From Bombardia bombarda (taxonomy: Eukaryota; Ascomycota; Sordariomycetes; Sordariales; Lasiosphaeriaceae): DNA of 64,000 nt. Both the position numbers and the translations under genes were made by a program. This document shows, piece by piece, positions 1 through 11,049 of this stretch (within the stretch, counting starts at the first letter, position 1; each line of letters starts with the position of its first letter). The notes under the pieces are model-generated. The model worked only from the letters and a program-made list of their open reading frames with translations. It did no database searches and was not told the DNA's origin. The stretch is from assembly GCA_030512295.1 (NCBI GenBank), contig JAULSR010000003.1, positions 2,542,001 through 2,606,000 of the forward strand, read 5' to 3'.

Positions 1-1665
1 CTCTCCATAAACTCGTTCCCCCCATCAACCCCCTCGTCAAGACAGCCCACAAACTCGCCACTCGCTACATCCCGCTCGAGCGGGAACATGCCGTCGAGGT
101 AGTGCTGGCAGAACTGGTGGCCGCCGCGGGCCGAGGTGCGGGCAAAGACGCGGCCGATGAAGCGCGGCAGGTTGCTGCTCTGGGAGGCGGGCGCCGAGGT
201 GGCGAAGTGGAGGACGCCCCAGAGGGCGACGAAGTCGGTCGTGTGGGCGTAGTGCTCGATGTGGCCGATGGCGCGGTCGGAGACGGAGGTGGGGTGGTGG
301 GAGGTTGTTTCGGTTGAGACGGAGGGGTGGTGGTTGTCGCTGGGGTTGGCGGTATTGCTGAGGTTGGTGTTGCTGTTGCCGTTGGTGCTGGTGTGGATGT
401 TGTTCGTATTGGTGTTGGTGCTGCTAGAGACCAGAGAAAAGGTAGACGAGGTATTCGAGCTCAAGCTTGGGCTTGTGGCGTTGTCCATTTCAGTTGGGAC
501 GGCGTTGGATGGTCGAGGAGCGCTGCCATTGCCGTGATTAGGCTGAGGCTGCCTGATAATGGGAGCAGCATCTTCCGCCGGGGCTACTGCCTCCCCTACG
601 TTGGTCGAGTCGGTAGACGCAGCCAGGGGGTGTCTGAACGCCTTGTCCTGCGAGTAGATATGGCGGTGTGGGTTGTTGAAGTGGTTGGCGGCACAGCCAA
701 ACGTGTACACCTCGAGCTTGGCCAGGAGATCCTGCGGCAGCTCCTGGAGCAGCCAGTCCAGAACCATACTCCCTTCAATAGCGCCCTGCGAGTGCAGCAC
801 AAAGATGACCTTTGAGTACTGCGGGTTGTAGAGCTTCTCCTTGATGATGCGGTAGCACACGCGCACATCCGTGGTGGCGTAGCCAAGGTTGCGCTGGACA
901 AGGCACTCGATCACGTCGAAGATGATGCCGTTTCTGTAGGTCTGTAAGTCTTGTGTATAGGAAACTAGACAGGGTTCCTTACGTCTTGTTGTGAATGCCA
1001 AGGATGGGCCGCTTAAAGGTGATGGCCAGACGGTCGAGGTTGCTCTGCAGCCAATGCTCTCCGGCCGCCACGCCGTTGATGAAAATCCACTGCTCATGGG
1101 CATGCTTAGGCAGCTCAGGCGCGTACTTTGGGTCCGAGTGGTACTCGACCTGACTGCTCGGCCCATTCAGCAGCATACAGAGCCCGTGATTCAGCAGCAT
1201 GAAGAGGCCGACCACGACAGCGGCGGTCCATATGGGGAGCAGCACCATCAGCGGGAGCGATACGAGAAAGGCAAGCTGCAGGATACAGAGCACAAAGTGC
1301 ACAACGATGCACAAGACATTCTGGAGCGTCAGGGACAGCTCGGCCAGGTGGCCCGAGTCCGAGGGCGTCAGGGGGATCAGGACGTGTGGGAGGGCCCAGA
1401 TGAAGGTGAAGAAGTAGTACAGGTCGTATGCCATCAGCTTCCACGGCAAGTCGGTGTAGCTGTAGTTGATGACCGACTTGCCGCCAATCTGCGACCCGAA
1501 GAACTTGGTCTTGTTGCGGGCGGGGGATGCTGCATTTCTCGCATTGTTGGCATTGTTGGCAGCTCTGACGAACCCGACGGTTGAGGCCACGACGGCAGCC
1601 ATGGTGATGAAGGTGACAAGGTAGAGGCTTGAAATCATGGCTTGTCGCTGCAAGCGTCGAGACAA
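1..1665 (-). CDS. Membrane-anchored lipase-like (alpha/beta hydrolase-type) protein, C-terminus cut off by window edge
   Basis: Two exons are visible: 1665-983, then 933 to beyond base 1, with a 49-nt intron (donor GTAAGG, acceptor CTACAG). The N-terminal half has a hydrophobic segment at residues 11-33 and two more hydrophobic stretches near residues 80-100 and 115-160, so it is probably a multi-pass membrane protein. Exon 2 carries VIFVLHSQGAIEG, with the Ser of HSQG near residue 276. This resembles the nucleophile elbow of lipases and related hydrolases. An Asn/Thr/Ser-rich low-complexity stretch follows (about 300-560). The frame is open at the window edge. Starts at 1665 or at the Met at 1638 are both possible. 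Substrate and pathway are unknown; catalysis is inferred from one motif only. Confidence 0.75.
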
Positions 1666-2295
1666 CAGAAAACGGTTGACATGTTATTTTCAGAATTTCA
1701 GCCTACTTTAGAGATATATGGGATCAATCAAGGTATCGACGGACGAGGGGCGCACGCGACGTCGGCTTGGCCTTGCTCACATGGCCCCAACGACCAATGG
1801 CCAATAACCTGGGTGGGATCGATTGAGGCTGCCATGGCGCAGACGAGCAGGAGGAGTTCGGAAGGAGTGCACACCAACGCCGATCAGGGCTGAATCCCGT
1901 GGTTAGGTCAGCTTGGCGTTTCATTGGCGACTTTTGCAGTTCCATTGCATTTTGCAGCTGCTATTGCTAAAATGGTGCAGGCATCAATGGCAGTCAGCTA
2001 CAACCTCGAAGCGCAGTCTTGGTTGCGGGTTTGGATGAATGAGAATTGGTTAAGGGTAGGCTCTGGAATTGGATAGCGTTAGGTTCGAACCCACTGCTTT
2101 GCCATTAGAATAAACGGCGGTGCGATAGGGCTGACGGGTCTCGCCTGCCATCCATTGGCTGCGGAGCGGCAACACCCGGAAATACAAGTGGTGACACCGC
2201 TAACGGCTGACCCAAGATGTCGGACAATATGGAAAAGATGGAAACCAAAAAAAAATAAAAACACCAAACACGGAAACCAAAAAAAGAACTCGAAT
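1666..2295. other. Intergenic region
   Basis: This is the 5' flank of the lipase-like gene. I see no coding exon. A-rich runs at 2248-2256 and 2279-2285 lie on the plus strand; read on the minus strand the second is a T7 tract just downstream of the tRNA-like element. Confidence 0.5.
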
Positions 2296-2564
2296 GACAG
2301 AGTCTGGGTTTGAACCAGAAACCCCACCCGATCACATACATGGTTCAGGCACGCCCCCCTTCCTCGCCAGCCAACGGCAAGTTAGCCAAGTCCAGTGCAT
2401 CATTGTGCCTGTCTCGTTGCGCTGGCTCAGGGCAGCGTGTACCCCGATGACCCAGGCCCTTCACAGTAACCCAGGCCTGACGCGCACACCCCTCTCCGGT
2501 AGCTGAGTGCCCCACGTGACCCTCACGATGCGAGTGATGCGTTTAACCATTACACCACACTGCC
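2296..2564 (-). tRNA. tRNA-like element with long internal insert (intron-containing tRNA, tRNA pseudogene or tRNA-derived SINE)
   Basis: On the minus strand the 5' end GGCAGTG (2564-2558) pairs at 6 of 7 positions with CTCTGTC (2302-2296), like an acceptor stem. An A-box-like TGGTGTAATGGTTA follows the 5' end. Near the 3' end, TCTGGTTCAAACCCAGA forms a perfect T arm with a B-box-like sequence. Eleven bases later comes a T7 run (2285-2279), a Pol III type terminator. A 7-nt loop CTCGCAT could hold anticodon CGC (Ala), but the anticodon and D stems are imperfect. The span of about 269 nt requires an intron of nearly 200 nt, which is abnormal. A degenerate tRNA or SINE head is therefore at least as likely as a working tRNA. 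Confidence 0.4.
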
Positions 2565-2684
2565 ATATGGCTCGAGTTCGTTCGAAATAAGCGCTGTGTA
2601 ATCTTGCTGATAGGGCGCGGGAGAGAAGAGATGAGGTTGGGATGGAATCAACTGCTCCCCATTCAAGAATGCGAGAGATCAGGG

Positions 2685-3500
2685 TTAGGGTTGACTAGCA
2701 GCAACAGCACCCACAATCGCCTCAACAGCCCCATCCACTCCCCCCACAACAACACCCGGCCTCACCCCTCCCCCAATCACATCCCCCAGCCGATCCACCC
2801 ACCCGCTCCCCGCCCTATCCACCCACGCCGTCTTCAAGCCCGCGTAGCTCGCCCCGACAACATCAAACGGATTCGCCGTCACCAGCCACACCTCCCCCGA
2901 CCTGCTCCCCTCCCGTCCCACCTCCCCCAGCAGATTCGCATACGTCCTCCCATCAGGCTTGAACCTCTTCTCCTCCACCGCCCTCCCCCCAGCCCCAGTC
3001 CCAATCACATCCCCATCCACCGTCACCACCTGCCCGGCAAACACCCCCCCAGCAGAGAAAAACGGCGCCAGCTCAGCAGACGCAGCAATAGACCCCCGCA
3101 CCATCTCGTCCGTGCCGTTGGAGAAGATGTACGCGGAGAAGGAGTCTGCCAAATCATGCTGGATCCTTCCGAGCGCGGCGGGGACTTCGGAAAAGACAGC
3201 GAGGCGGTTGTAGGCGCTCATGAGGTGGGCGGAGTCTGAGGCGGAGAGGCCGGGGAGGCCGGCCTCGGCGACGGCGTGGTGGAGGGCGCCGAGGGTGATT
3301 TGGTCAAAGGGACGGTAGACGCCCATGCTGTTGATGCGCCATGTGTATTCGAGCTGGTAGCGCCGCCACTGCGCGGCCAAGGGCGCGGCGGCATCGTGGC
3401 CGAAGATGGTGGACAGCGACTCGGCGATGGAGTCGGTTGCGAGGAGGGTGCCGTAGAGGTCGAAGGCGATGATGGTTTTGTTGGTGTTGTTGTGGGCCAT
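2685..3500 (-). CDS. Haloacid dehalogenase, type II (HAD superfamily)
   Basis: An uninterrupted 271-residue reading frame, close to the usual 220-280 residues of type II 2-haloacid dehalogenases. Motif I is IIAFDLYGTL near residue 12, with the nucleophilic Asp in the DxxGT-like context. Motif II is IFSNGTDEM near residue 120. A Lys follows in the EEKRFKPD stretch. Motif III is VTANPFDVVGAS near residue 207, matching the family's S-N-x-x-D-x-x-G-A pattern. The family hydrolyses short 2-haloacids, or related phosphate or halide substrates, in the cytosol; the true fungal substrate is usually unknown. The minus-strand start at 3500 gives MAHNNTNKT directly before motif I. No signal peptide or membrane segment is seen. 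Confidence 0.85.
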   Translation of the reverse strand: MAHNNTNKTIIAFDLYGTLLATDSIAESLSTIFGHDAAAPLAAQWRRYQLEYTWRINSMGVYRPFDQITLGALHHAVAEAGLPGLSASDSAHLMSAYNRLAVFSEVPAALGRIQHDLADSFSAYIFSNGTDEMVRGSIAASAELAPFFSAGGVFAGQVVTVDGDVIGTGAGGRAVEEKRFKPDGRTYANLLGEVGREGSRSGEVWLVTANPFDVVGASYAGLKTAWVDRAGSGWVDRLGDVIGGGVRPGVVVGGVDGAVEAIVGAVAASQP

Positions 3501-4083
3501 TTTTTGATGTTGATGTTGTTGTTGGATGTAAGTGTGTAAGTGAGGTTGGTCTCCTCACTTCAATGCTACCCCGCCCGATGTGTAAGGTCATGTAGCTTGG
3601 GTGCTAGTGCCGAGACGGGAGATCCCATACTGGAACTAGGTGGCAAATGGGTCTCTGTGTGTCGTGTTCGCTGATGTTGATGGGTTAACGCCATATAACA
3701 TGGAAGGCGACGAAAGAACCTACTGATCATGAGTTTAGGTGATACTGGAACTATACTCACCTCTGGAAGAAGTTAGTAGAAATAAATATATTACCATAAT
3801 ATTAGTACCCCAAATCAATCATGTCTAGTTATAGAATGGTATATGCATAATAACAAGAAAAACCCAAACGCGACTCACACACTCGCTATAGACAGACCCA
3901 GTTGACATTTCATTTCAAACTCCCGCAACCCCAAACACAACGCAACCCGTACTCCCCAGCCGACGCCTCAAAACCAACCCAACATAATCGACCAATCTTG
4001 CCCGGTTCGGTTCCCGTCCGTGATACAAACTCCCCAAGCATCCAAGGAATATCATTCATCAACCCTCATAAGTCCCAGTCCCA
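3501..4083. other. Intergenic region
   Basis: This lies between the start of the dehalogenase gene and the 3' end of the next minus-strand gene. It contains an AT-rich segment near 3775-3860 and a C-rich stretch from 3900. No gene is supported. Confidence 0.5.
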
Positions 4084-5271
4084 TCACCCTCCGTTCCTCC
4101 CCCCACTATCACTCCCACCTCCCGGCAATAGCCTCTCCGTATCCCTATCATCTTCATGCCCCCCCTCCTCTGACACTACTACAATCGGGACACTCCCCTG
4201 ATGACCATGATGACTCCCCCTCTTCCCCATCCCCATATCCCCATTATCCCGATCATCGTCCTCATCCCCATATCCATCATACCTCCTCTCCTGAGCCCCT
4301 GCAGCAATCCCAACCTCCCCCCTCCCCGTCGGCACCGTCCCCCTCCCCACAACAACCCCCGAGCGCGCCTCCCTCGCCGACTGCGGCGCCGCCGCGCCCC
4401 ACCCGAACTCGACCCCGATCGCCCGGTCCACCTCGCCTTTCAGGCCAACAGTGGTAGATGCGTACTCGGTGCTGGGGTTGCGCAGGGGCGTTTTTATCAG
4501 CGAGAAGCGTTTCGACGCTGAGCCTGTCGGGCTGCCTGTTGGTGAGGCTGCTGAGATGCTGATTTTGTTGCCTAGTTCTAGCTCGTTACTGTTGGTAGGT
4601 CGTTGTTGTCGTTTAGAGCTGAGATGGGTGGGCGCGTAGTCTTCGTATTTGAGCAGGCGGCGGAAGGTGGTGAGGGAGTAGATGAAGGTTGCCATGGTTA
4701 CGGCTCTGTTTGGGAGGGTCAGCTAAGAGGTTGAGATAGATGGACGAGAGAGGTAGAGGGACTGGAGAAGCCCTACAGCAAGCCGCAGTCGAGCGCCAGA
4801 GCGACGATGGAGTAGTGCTCGTCTGTCCGCTGGAGGTAGACGGTGATGTCGAGGCCGAGGATGGCGAAGGAGAGGGTGAGCTTGATGATGTGGGTGCAGA
4901 GCATCAGGAAGGGCGTCAGGCTCTCGGTGGCCATCTTGGAGATCTCGATGATGCTGAGGACGAGCGAGACGGTGGAGAAGCCGACGTTGGTGGCTTCCCA
5001 GCTGTGTAGAGTCTATTAGCCATCACGGATAGATATATAGTGTTGGTTGATATGCCGCATGGCTTATTTGGCACACTTACACGACCTCGACCATGGGCGC
5101 CCGTCCGTTCTTGTTCTTTTCGTCGTAGTGCTCAAACGTCTCGACGAGCCGGTAGGCAAACACGCCCATCAGACCCAGCAAGACCGCCACCTGGAACACC
5201 CAGCATGGCACCAAGAATCGCAGACGCCATCCCGCACGCCCGTGCAATACCTGGTCGAGATTGATCGCCAT
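4084..5271 (-). CDS. Four-helix integral membrane protein of unknown function
   Basis: Three exons: 5271-5081, 5001-4777 and 4705-4084, joined at GTAAGT/ACACAG and GTAGGG/AACAG with phases that match, giving about 345 residues. Four hydrophobic helices can be read in the first half: residues 17-40 (FLVPCWVFQVAVLLG), then segments beginning STVSLVLSII, LTPFLMLCTHII and ALALDCGLLAV. The C-terminal half is a charged, Ser/Gly-rich cytosolic-type tail. The spacing of four helices followed by a hydrophilic tail recalls MARVEL-like fungal membrane proteins, but no diagnostic motif is present, so this is only a resemblance. The 5' start MAINLDQVL is well placed. Confidence 0.7.
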
Positions 5272-7257
5272 GTTTCTGGTCCGTCTGTTCTCACTCGGGG
5301 AGGATGTTGTAAACGCTTCTCAAGGCGAGAGGGGTCCCACGGGTTTTTTAATCGCGAAATATTTCAAGTCTTCTTGGTCGTTATATCCTGACCTTCATTC
5401 CCGTCTTTCTCCGCTTGTAAAAAGGAAAGCCTGCGTTGTGCTCTCAGCACCGATGCCGGCTCATTCCCAAGCTGCGTACAAGTTGCTGGTTATTCGTCTA
5501 CCCCTCCCAAGTCGTGTGCCCGCTTGGTGTTCAAATCGAGAGAGAGCCCCCAGGTCCGTGGAACAGTCTCAAGAGCAGAGGGTGGGCAGACAAAGGTAGT
5601 CAAGGCAGGCACGAATGGGGGGGGGGGTCAAATGGTGGAAATTTGAGCATGCAATGGAACAAAAATCCCAGGCAGGCAGCTGCTTTCTTCTGCTGCTGAA
5701 GGAAGGGTACCCCAGCTCGCCCATTCCCCCGAAGCTTTCAGCCGCTTTTTGTTGATGTGCCTGCAAGCGTGAACAGCGCACAATGGGGAATTCAGGCGGT
5801 CTTTCAAAGAAACCGGGCCAGAGCTTCCCCCAGCTCCAAGCCTCCAAGCTAGCACCCAACCCCCGGGTCTCATTGGGCAGCCGTCAGCGTTAGCCTTCCC
5901 TGCCTCCCTGTAAGTAGACGTGTGCGGGGCTGACAGACAAGCTTAAAAGTCGCGGTGGAGAAGGGGAGAGGTGGTTTGCGGTTGCGGTTGCGGCTGCGGC
6001 TGAGTTTCTATTGCGTCCATCGGGCTTTGGTTCCAGGCTTATTGTTAGTCCCAGTTCATCTTGGGAGGGAGTTTCGCCGCCATCCATCTTATCTGGGTTC
6101 CCAGCGCGAGGAGCGGGGAATTAAAGTTCTCGAGACGTGAAAAAGAAACTCTACTATTGTTAGAAGACCATGCTTTGCTGATCGCCCATAAAAATCTCAA
6201 GAAAGAAAATTAATAAAAATTGCTCTGCTTAGATATCAGGACCCACCTCCAAGCCCCAACTTACCTCATTAACAAGCGGAGCTCTGATTATTTTTACCAC
6301 AGAAAAAGATCCAGGATGTTGGACGGGTCGCAAATGCGGTCAACGTCAGCGCTAGCGCCCTCACCTCGGCCGGCCGCTACTGACGAGGTTGTCGCAGGAA
6401 ATGGAAGGAGCTCTCAATTTTAATGCAAGATGCATCCAACCGTGACCGCTGCTGATGGCCTCGGAAGATCCATACTCTCGGTTGTAATCATTTGTTCCGA
6501 GCTCTGACGGGCTCATAAGGCAGGTCAATCCGATATTCTTCCATCTTACCAACTTGAGCCAAAAGTGCAATGTCTCTAGGATCAATTCCATACCTCACCA
6601 ATGTATTTCATTTCCCTTGCTCTTCCTGTCATGCCTGAACCGCTTTCTTACCAACTCTTCATGGACACAATCGCAGTTCGAAAGTCTAGATGAATAGCCA
6701 ATCTAAAATCCGGATATCAACCTGGGAACCAGACACTGCACTAAAAGGTAAAACGATCCATCCATAAAAGGCACCATCTCAACAACAAAGAGGCTTCAAA
6801 AACAGCGACATCCGCTCTTGCAATAGACGTTGTCTGTACATGTTTATTTGTTGTATATGCAAAAAAAAAGGGTGCCACCAAATGGGCAAAAATTCACACC
6901 CAGAAACAAAAATAACACTCCCGCCCAGAGAGGATGCAACAACAAAGATCCGGCCGTCCCCTCCCATGCTCTTTCTCTCTGTCTCCAACAGCAACAATAG
7001 TAACAAATCCCAATATCAACAAAATCCCCTCGTGGGAACCCAAGTCGTCCCGTGCCCAGCTTATCGGACAAAGTCCATACCAGTCAAGCATTGCCGTAGA
7101 TGTTGCGTGCGTCGTCTCCAACCATCTATCCCACCAAGAAATGCGTCCGAGTTGTTATCGTCAGTCAAGTACAGAGTACGTAGTCAGGTGCGGTCGCGCA
7201 TGTAATATCCCGCTCAACCAGCCCAGTCCAGACCCCGGATCATATTCTCACTCCCGT
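5272..7257. other. Intergenic region, about 2 kb
   Basis: I found no convincing exon on either strand. The open frames here have no signal peptide, domain or codon pattern of a gene. The part near 5272-5420 is the probable 5' UTR and promoter of the membrane protein gene. A G9-type run lies near 5620. Confidence 0.5.
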
Positions 7258-7687
7258 TCATCCGCCATCCACCCCAAACGTATCTAGATGCGTGGCGTAA
7301 AGACAAACAGAAAGCTCAGATGCCCTTGGCGAGAGCGTCTTGATGGACGTTGGCAGTGTCAAAGGGAACGACGTTGCCGTTGGCGTCTGACATGGCGGGC
7401 GCCTCGGGGGCACTTGGTCCTGGATCTCTTGGCGTTTTGTGATGGCAGCGACCTTGGCGGTGTCGAAGGGGATGATGTTACCGTTGGCGTCCGACATGGC
7501 GGGCACTTCGACCTGGACTTGGTTCTGTACTTCTTGGCGTCTTTCAATGGGGGCGACTGGTGTGTGATAGTTAGCATCGGGAGACTCGATTATTCACTCA
7601 TATGGTTGACATACCATTGCGGTCCTCAATCACATAAGCAGACGCCATGGCGGCGAGAGCAAGGACGGCGGCGATGGTGAACTTCAT
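7258..7687 (-). CDS. Small secreted two-repeat peptide precursor with dibasic (Kex2-type) sites; frame break in repeat 2
   Basis: Exon 1 (7687-7615) encodes a clear signal peptide, MKFTIAAVLALAAMASA, and a short linker. A 59-nt intron (GTATGT to CACCAG) leads to exon 2 from 7555. Exon 2 holds two tandem units. Unit 1 begins with RR, reads QEVQNQ, and contains PAMSDANGNIIPFDTAKV. Unit 2 begins with KR, reads QEIQDQV, and contains PAMSDANGNVVPFDTANV. Each unit is preceded by a dibasic site typical of the Kex2 protease. Unit 2 is out of frame by one base at the CCCCC run (plus strand 7406-7410). If one base were restored the gene would stop at 7316-7318; as written it runs to 7258 in an unrelated frame. 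Such repeat precursors release secreted peptides, including pheromones and some RiPPs. The function of this one is unknown. Confidence 0.65.
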
Positions 7688-10138
7688 TTTGAATTAAAGG
7701 TTGGTTGTTGCGTTGTTGCTGAAGAGAATATTTGCCACGAGAAAGAGTAAACAGTAAAAGTCGGCCGGCGACAAGCGGGAGATATTATTGTCGAACTGGA
7801 AGTGAACTGAAGAGAATGAAACCAGTTGGCTTGGCAGAAGAGAAAACAATAAACACGAATGAATGAGATGAACAGAAGGAAGGGAGAAAAGGAAGAGAGA
7901 GCAGGTCGGGAAGGGCTGGGGCGGGGCTGGCTAAGAGGCTATCGGTATTTGTACGAGACGGGTTGGGAGATCTAAAGATCGACGGGTGGATTGATGAACG
8001 ACGATGTGTGTTTCATCGTAGGAGGAGCGATGCCAAGGGTCTTTTGCCTCAACTTGGTATAGGTATGTAGGGGAGCAGCATCTTTCGCCCACTTGAGACG
8101 ACTTGTCACAGAACCCCAGGACGTTTAATTTCCTTCCTCCTCTTGGGGAACTGGGATGAACGGAGAGTTTCCAGATCTAAACAGATGGGATGCATGGCAC
8201 ACCAGGCACACCAACCACAAGACAAGACGACTTCGCGCCCGTCGACAGCTGGAGAGAACAAGCAGGAGAACTTGGCTGAGACTCGGGACCCTGGGCTTCC
8301 AGATCAGCCACCGCCTAGGTAGCCATTACGGCGGCCAAGCACGTTGTTCAAGCTGCCTCGTATCCAATCTCTTAGGTAGCACCCGAGACAAGAGACAGGT
8401 GAACAAGAGCGTATCAATGACAAACAAAGTTGAAGCTAAAGGGGAGCTTAATCATCTCGTTGGGTTGGCTCCGTGGAGGCGAGAATCCACCATGGCATCT
8501 GGACCACTGCCACCATAGGAAGGGCGAAGCTTTTGTGATGGTAGGGGGATGAAACCGGCATCACGACCGGTGTCAAGGGTGCCCGTGCCGCCGTTGTTGT
8601 GTCGCTTGGCGCAGCAGCCAGAACACACGCAGGGCGCCCCTGGATGCTGGGCGGCTCCGTGGCTTGCACATCAGACACGAAGGAGTCCCTTTCCCGTGCT
8701 TCCGTGTTGCAGCGGTCTCGACGTCTCACAAACCCGGCTGCTTGTCTCCTTTTGGCACCCCTGCACGCCAGAGAGAGACAAGGTGTGTGTGCCAAGCCTA
8801 TTGACGTGAGGTGGTGGAAAGGTCCCTTTTTGGGGTCATCCCACGCAAACAAAGCTTCCCAACCAACATAAATCTGTCAATTATGAGAGGATCATCGACC
8901 ATGAAATACAGTTTTGAGCACCTTCGAACTCGATTGCAGGATCTGGGAGCACTTGTCAGAATAAATATTCCTTCGCAAATATCCACTGCCAATTTCATGT
9001 GCAATCAACACTCCCCAGACTAAGTCTAGACTGGCAAATAAAAGCGCAAAGCAACACTGCTCGTTTCATCCGATCCTGTGGCCGCTGACGGCTTGAGAGT
9101 CCACTTTTGGCAGGCAAAAAGCTGGAAGCGCGGTTGGAAACGTTTCAGAGGAGCCCTTGTAGCTGGGGTGTGACAGTGCAGCCAACCAAAGTCGGGGTGT
9201 TAGGTAATCGTACACCTGAGGTCGACTGACTGATGATGGCACGCTGTGTTATCGGGTAAATGCCCAAATAAATATCAAGGCGGTGCAGCTCGATAAACCT
9301 ACAATGCATGCACAATGCATGCACAATGCGTGTTGGACCGTCGAGTCAGCAGCACTGCTGGATAGTAACCGACCGGCCGCGGGATCGACGTCGAACTCTC
9401 GATGGTACTCGAAACGGCCTATCCCCGAAAAAAATTTACATCGTAAAAATCCAGGCTGAGGTCATTCGCGGTGAATGGTTGTCTGCTTCTGGGAAAAGAT
9501 GAGTGCTGGTCGACAGCTCTCGAAATTTAGAGTTCAAAGCAACATGATTCCCGCAAGCAATCACGACATGCTGAACATGCTCTGGCAGCTGAACAAGCTC
9601 TGGCAGCTGAACATGCTCTGGCAGCTGAACATGCTCTGGCAGCTGACTTCTTCCATTGTTGCCGCACAGAGGCCACACGACTCCCGGCAGGTGGGGCTGG
9701 CTGATGCGTCCATTCACTGATTGACTTTTTGGCTTGGCGAAAACGGCCGGCATCTGTAAGCTAGCGTGCCCCAGGAAGCCAGCCTAACCCCGCTCCCGTT
9801 GATATGACAGTTGGATTACCCCTCCACGTCCTCCTCGTCCTCCACCAAGCTCCACCCTTGCTGCCTCGCCCTCTCGCTCGACAGTCGATATCGCCATTGC
9901 CATTGCCAGTGCCTCCCAGAACCTGTTACGGCACCGCCATCTTTCCGTAGGACTGGCTGCCGACTGACTCGCAGCATCACCCCCTAAAGCCACCACTCAC
10001 CTCGCCCTCGACGGCGCCAGGACTTTCGGTCTCTCGTTTCCTCTCTTCTATCAAAGAAACAATACATATCGTCAGCTCAACCCGCCATCAAACCATCAAG
10101 AGAGAACAAACGAGACGAAAACACGCAAATCTTCCGTC
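7688..10138. other. Intergenic region, about 2.4 kb
   Basis: This is the 5' flank of the peptide precursor (minus) and of the AMMECR1-like gene (plus). It contains an 18-bp minisatellite, listed separately, and no exon I can support. The last few hundred bases, CT-rich from about 9780, probably hold the promoter and 5' UTR of the plus-strand gene. Confidence 0.5.
9571..9642. repeat. 18-bp minisatellite, four copies
   Basis: Four head-to-tail copies of CTGAACATGCTCTGGCAG. The second copy differs by one base (AAG for ATG). The 18-bp period keeps frame, so open frames on both strands read through it, but there is no surrounding gene. Confidence 0.95.
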
Positions 10139-11049
10139 ATGGCAACCATCGAGCACTGCCTCTACAGCTTCGAGGTTCTAGCAGCCAACCTCGAGAGCCA
10201 CAAGCCCTTGTCGCTCGCCGAGGTCGAGAAATACTACGCCGAGTACACCCAGGACGTCGCCAACAACAACAACAACAACAACAACGAGGACAAGGACGAC
10301 GAGGACAAGGACGACGACGACGAGGCCGCCGACGAGCCACAATCAACCTCCCCCAGCAAGCTCGCCAAGCCCCTCCCCGCCCTCCGCCGCCTCGCAGCCG
10401 CCTCCTCCTCCAGCAGCTCGTCCTCGTCCACACCCTCCTCCACATCCAGCACCACCTCTCTCCAGCAAGCTCCCAGCTCAGCCGCCTCAGGCATCACCAC
10501 CCCCGCGACCTCCACCGCCTCCTTCTCACCACCATTAACCCCCGCGGTAGCCGCCTCCCCGCTCTTCATCACCTGGAACACCGTCTCCCCCGCGGCCCCT
10601 CGCTGCGCGGCTGCATCGGCACCTTTGAATCCCAGCCGCTCGCCGACGGGCTCTCGTTCTACGCGCTGACTGCAGCCCTGCACGACACGCGCTTCAGCCC
10701 CATCTCGCTGCGCGAGCTGCCCTCGCTGGAAGTCGTCGTCACGCTGCTGACGCACTTTGAGGACGCGGCCGACGCCATGGACTGGGAGCTCGGCAAGCAC
10801 GGGCTGCGCATCAGTTTTTCCTATCACGGGCGGCGCTACGGCGCCACGTATCTACCTGATGTGGCGCCCGAGCAGGGCTGGACGAAGGAGGAGACGGTGG
10901 TCAGCCTGATGCGCAAGGCCGGCTGGATGGGCCGCAAGGACAAGTGGCAGGAGGTGGAGCTCAGGGTGGTGAGGTACCAGGGGCTCAAGGAGAGCTTGGA
11001 GTATGGCGAGTATAGGAGGTGGAGGGAGTGGGTTGGTGGGAGGGTTTAA
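10139..11049 (+). CDS. AMMECR1 domain protein, one-base frame break in the first third of the domain
   Basis: The start MATIEHCLYSFEVLAANLE is typical of eukaryotic AMMECR1 homologues. A long Asn/Asp/Ser/Thr-rich insert follows (residues about 41-140). The conserved domain then begins with PLFITWNTVS. At the C run 10587-10591 the frame shifts by one base. In the new frame the family core continues: LRGCIGTFE, RELPSLEV, ITFSYHGRR-like ISFSYHGRRYGATYLPDV, EQGWTKEETV and LMRKAGW, to the stop at 11049. Together the two parts give about 303 residues. LRGCIGT is the hallmark motif of this family. The molecular role of the family is poorly known. No intron fits the break, so an indel in the C run is the best explanation. 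Confidence 0.85.
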
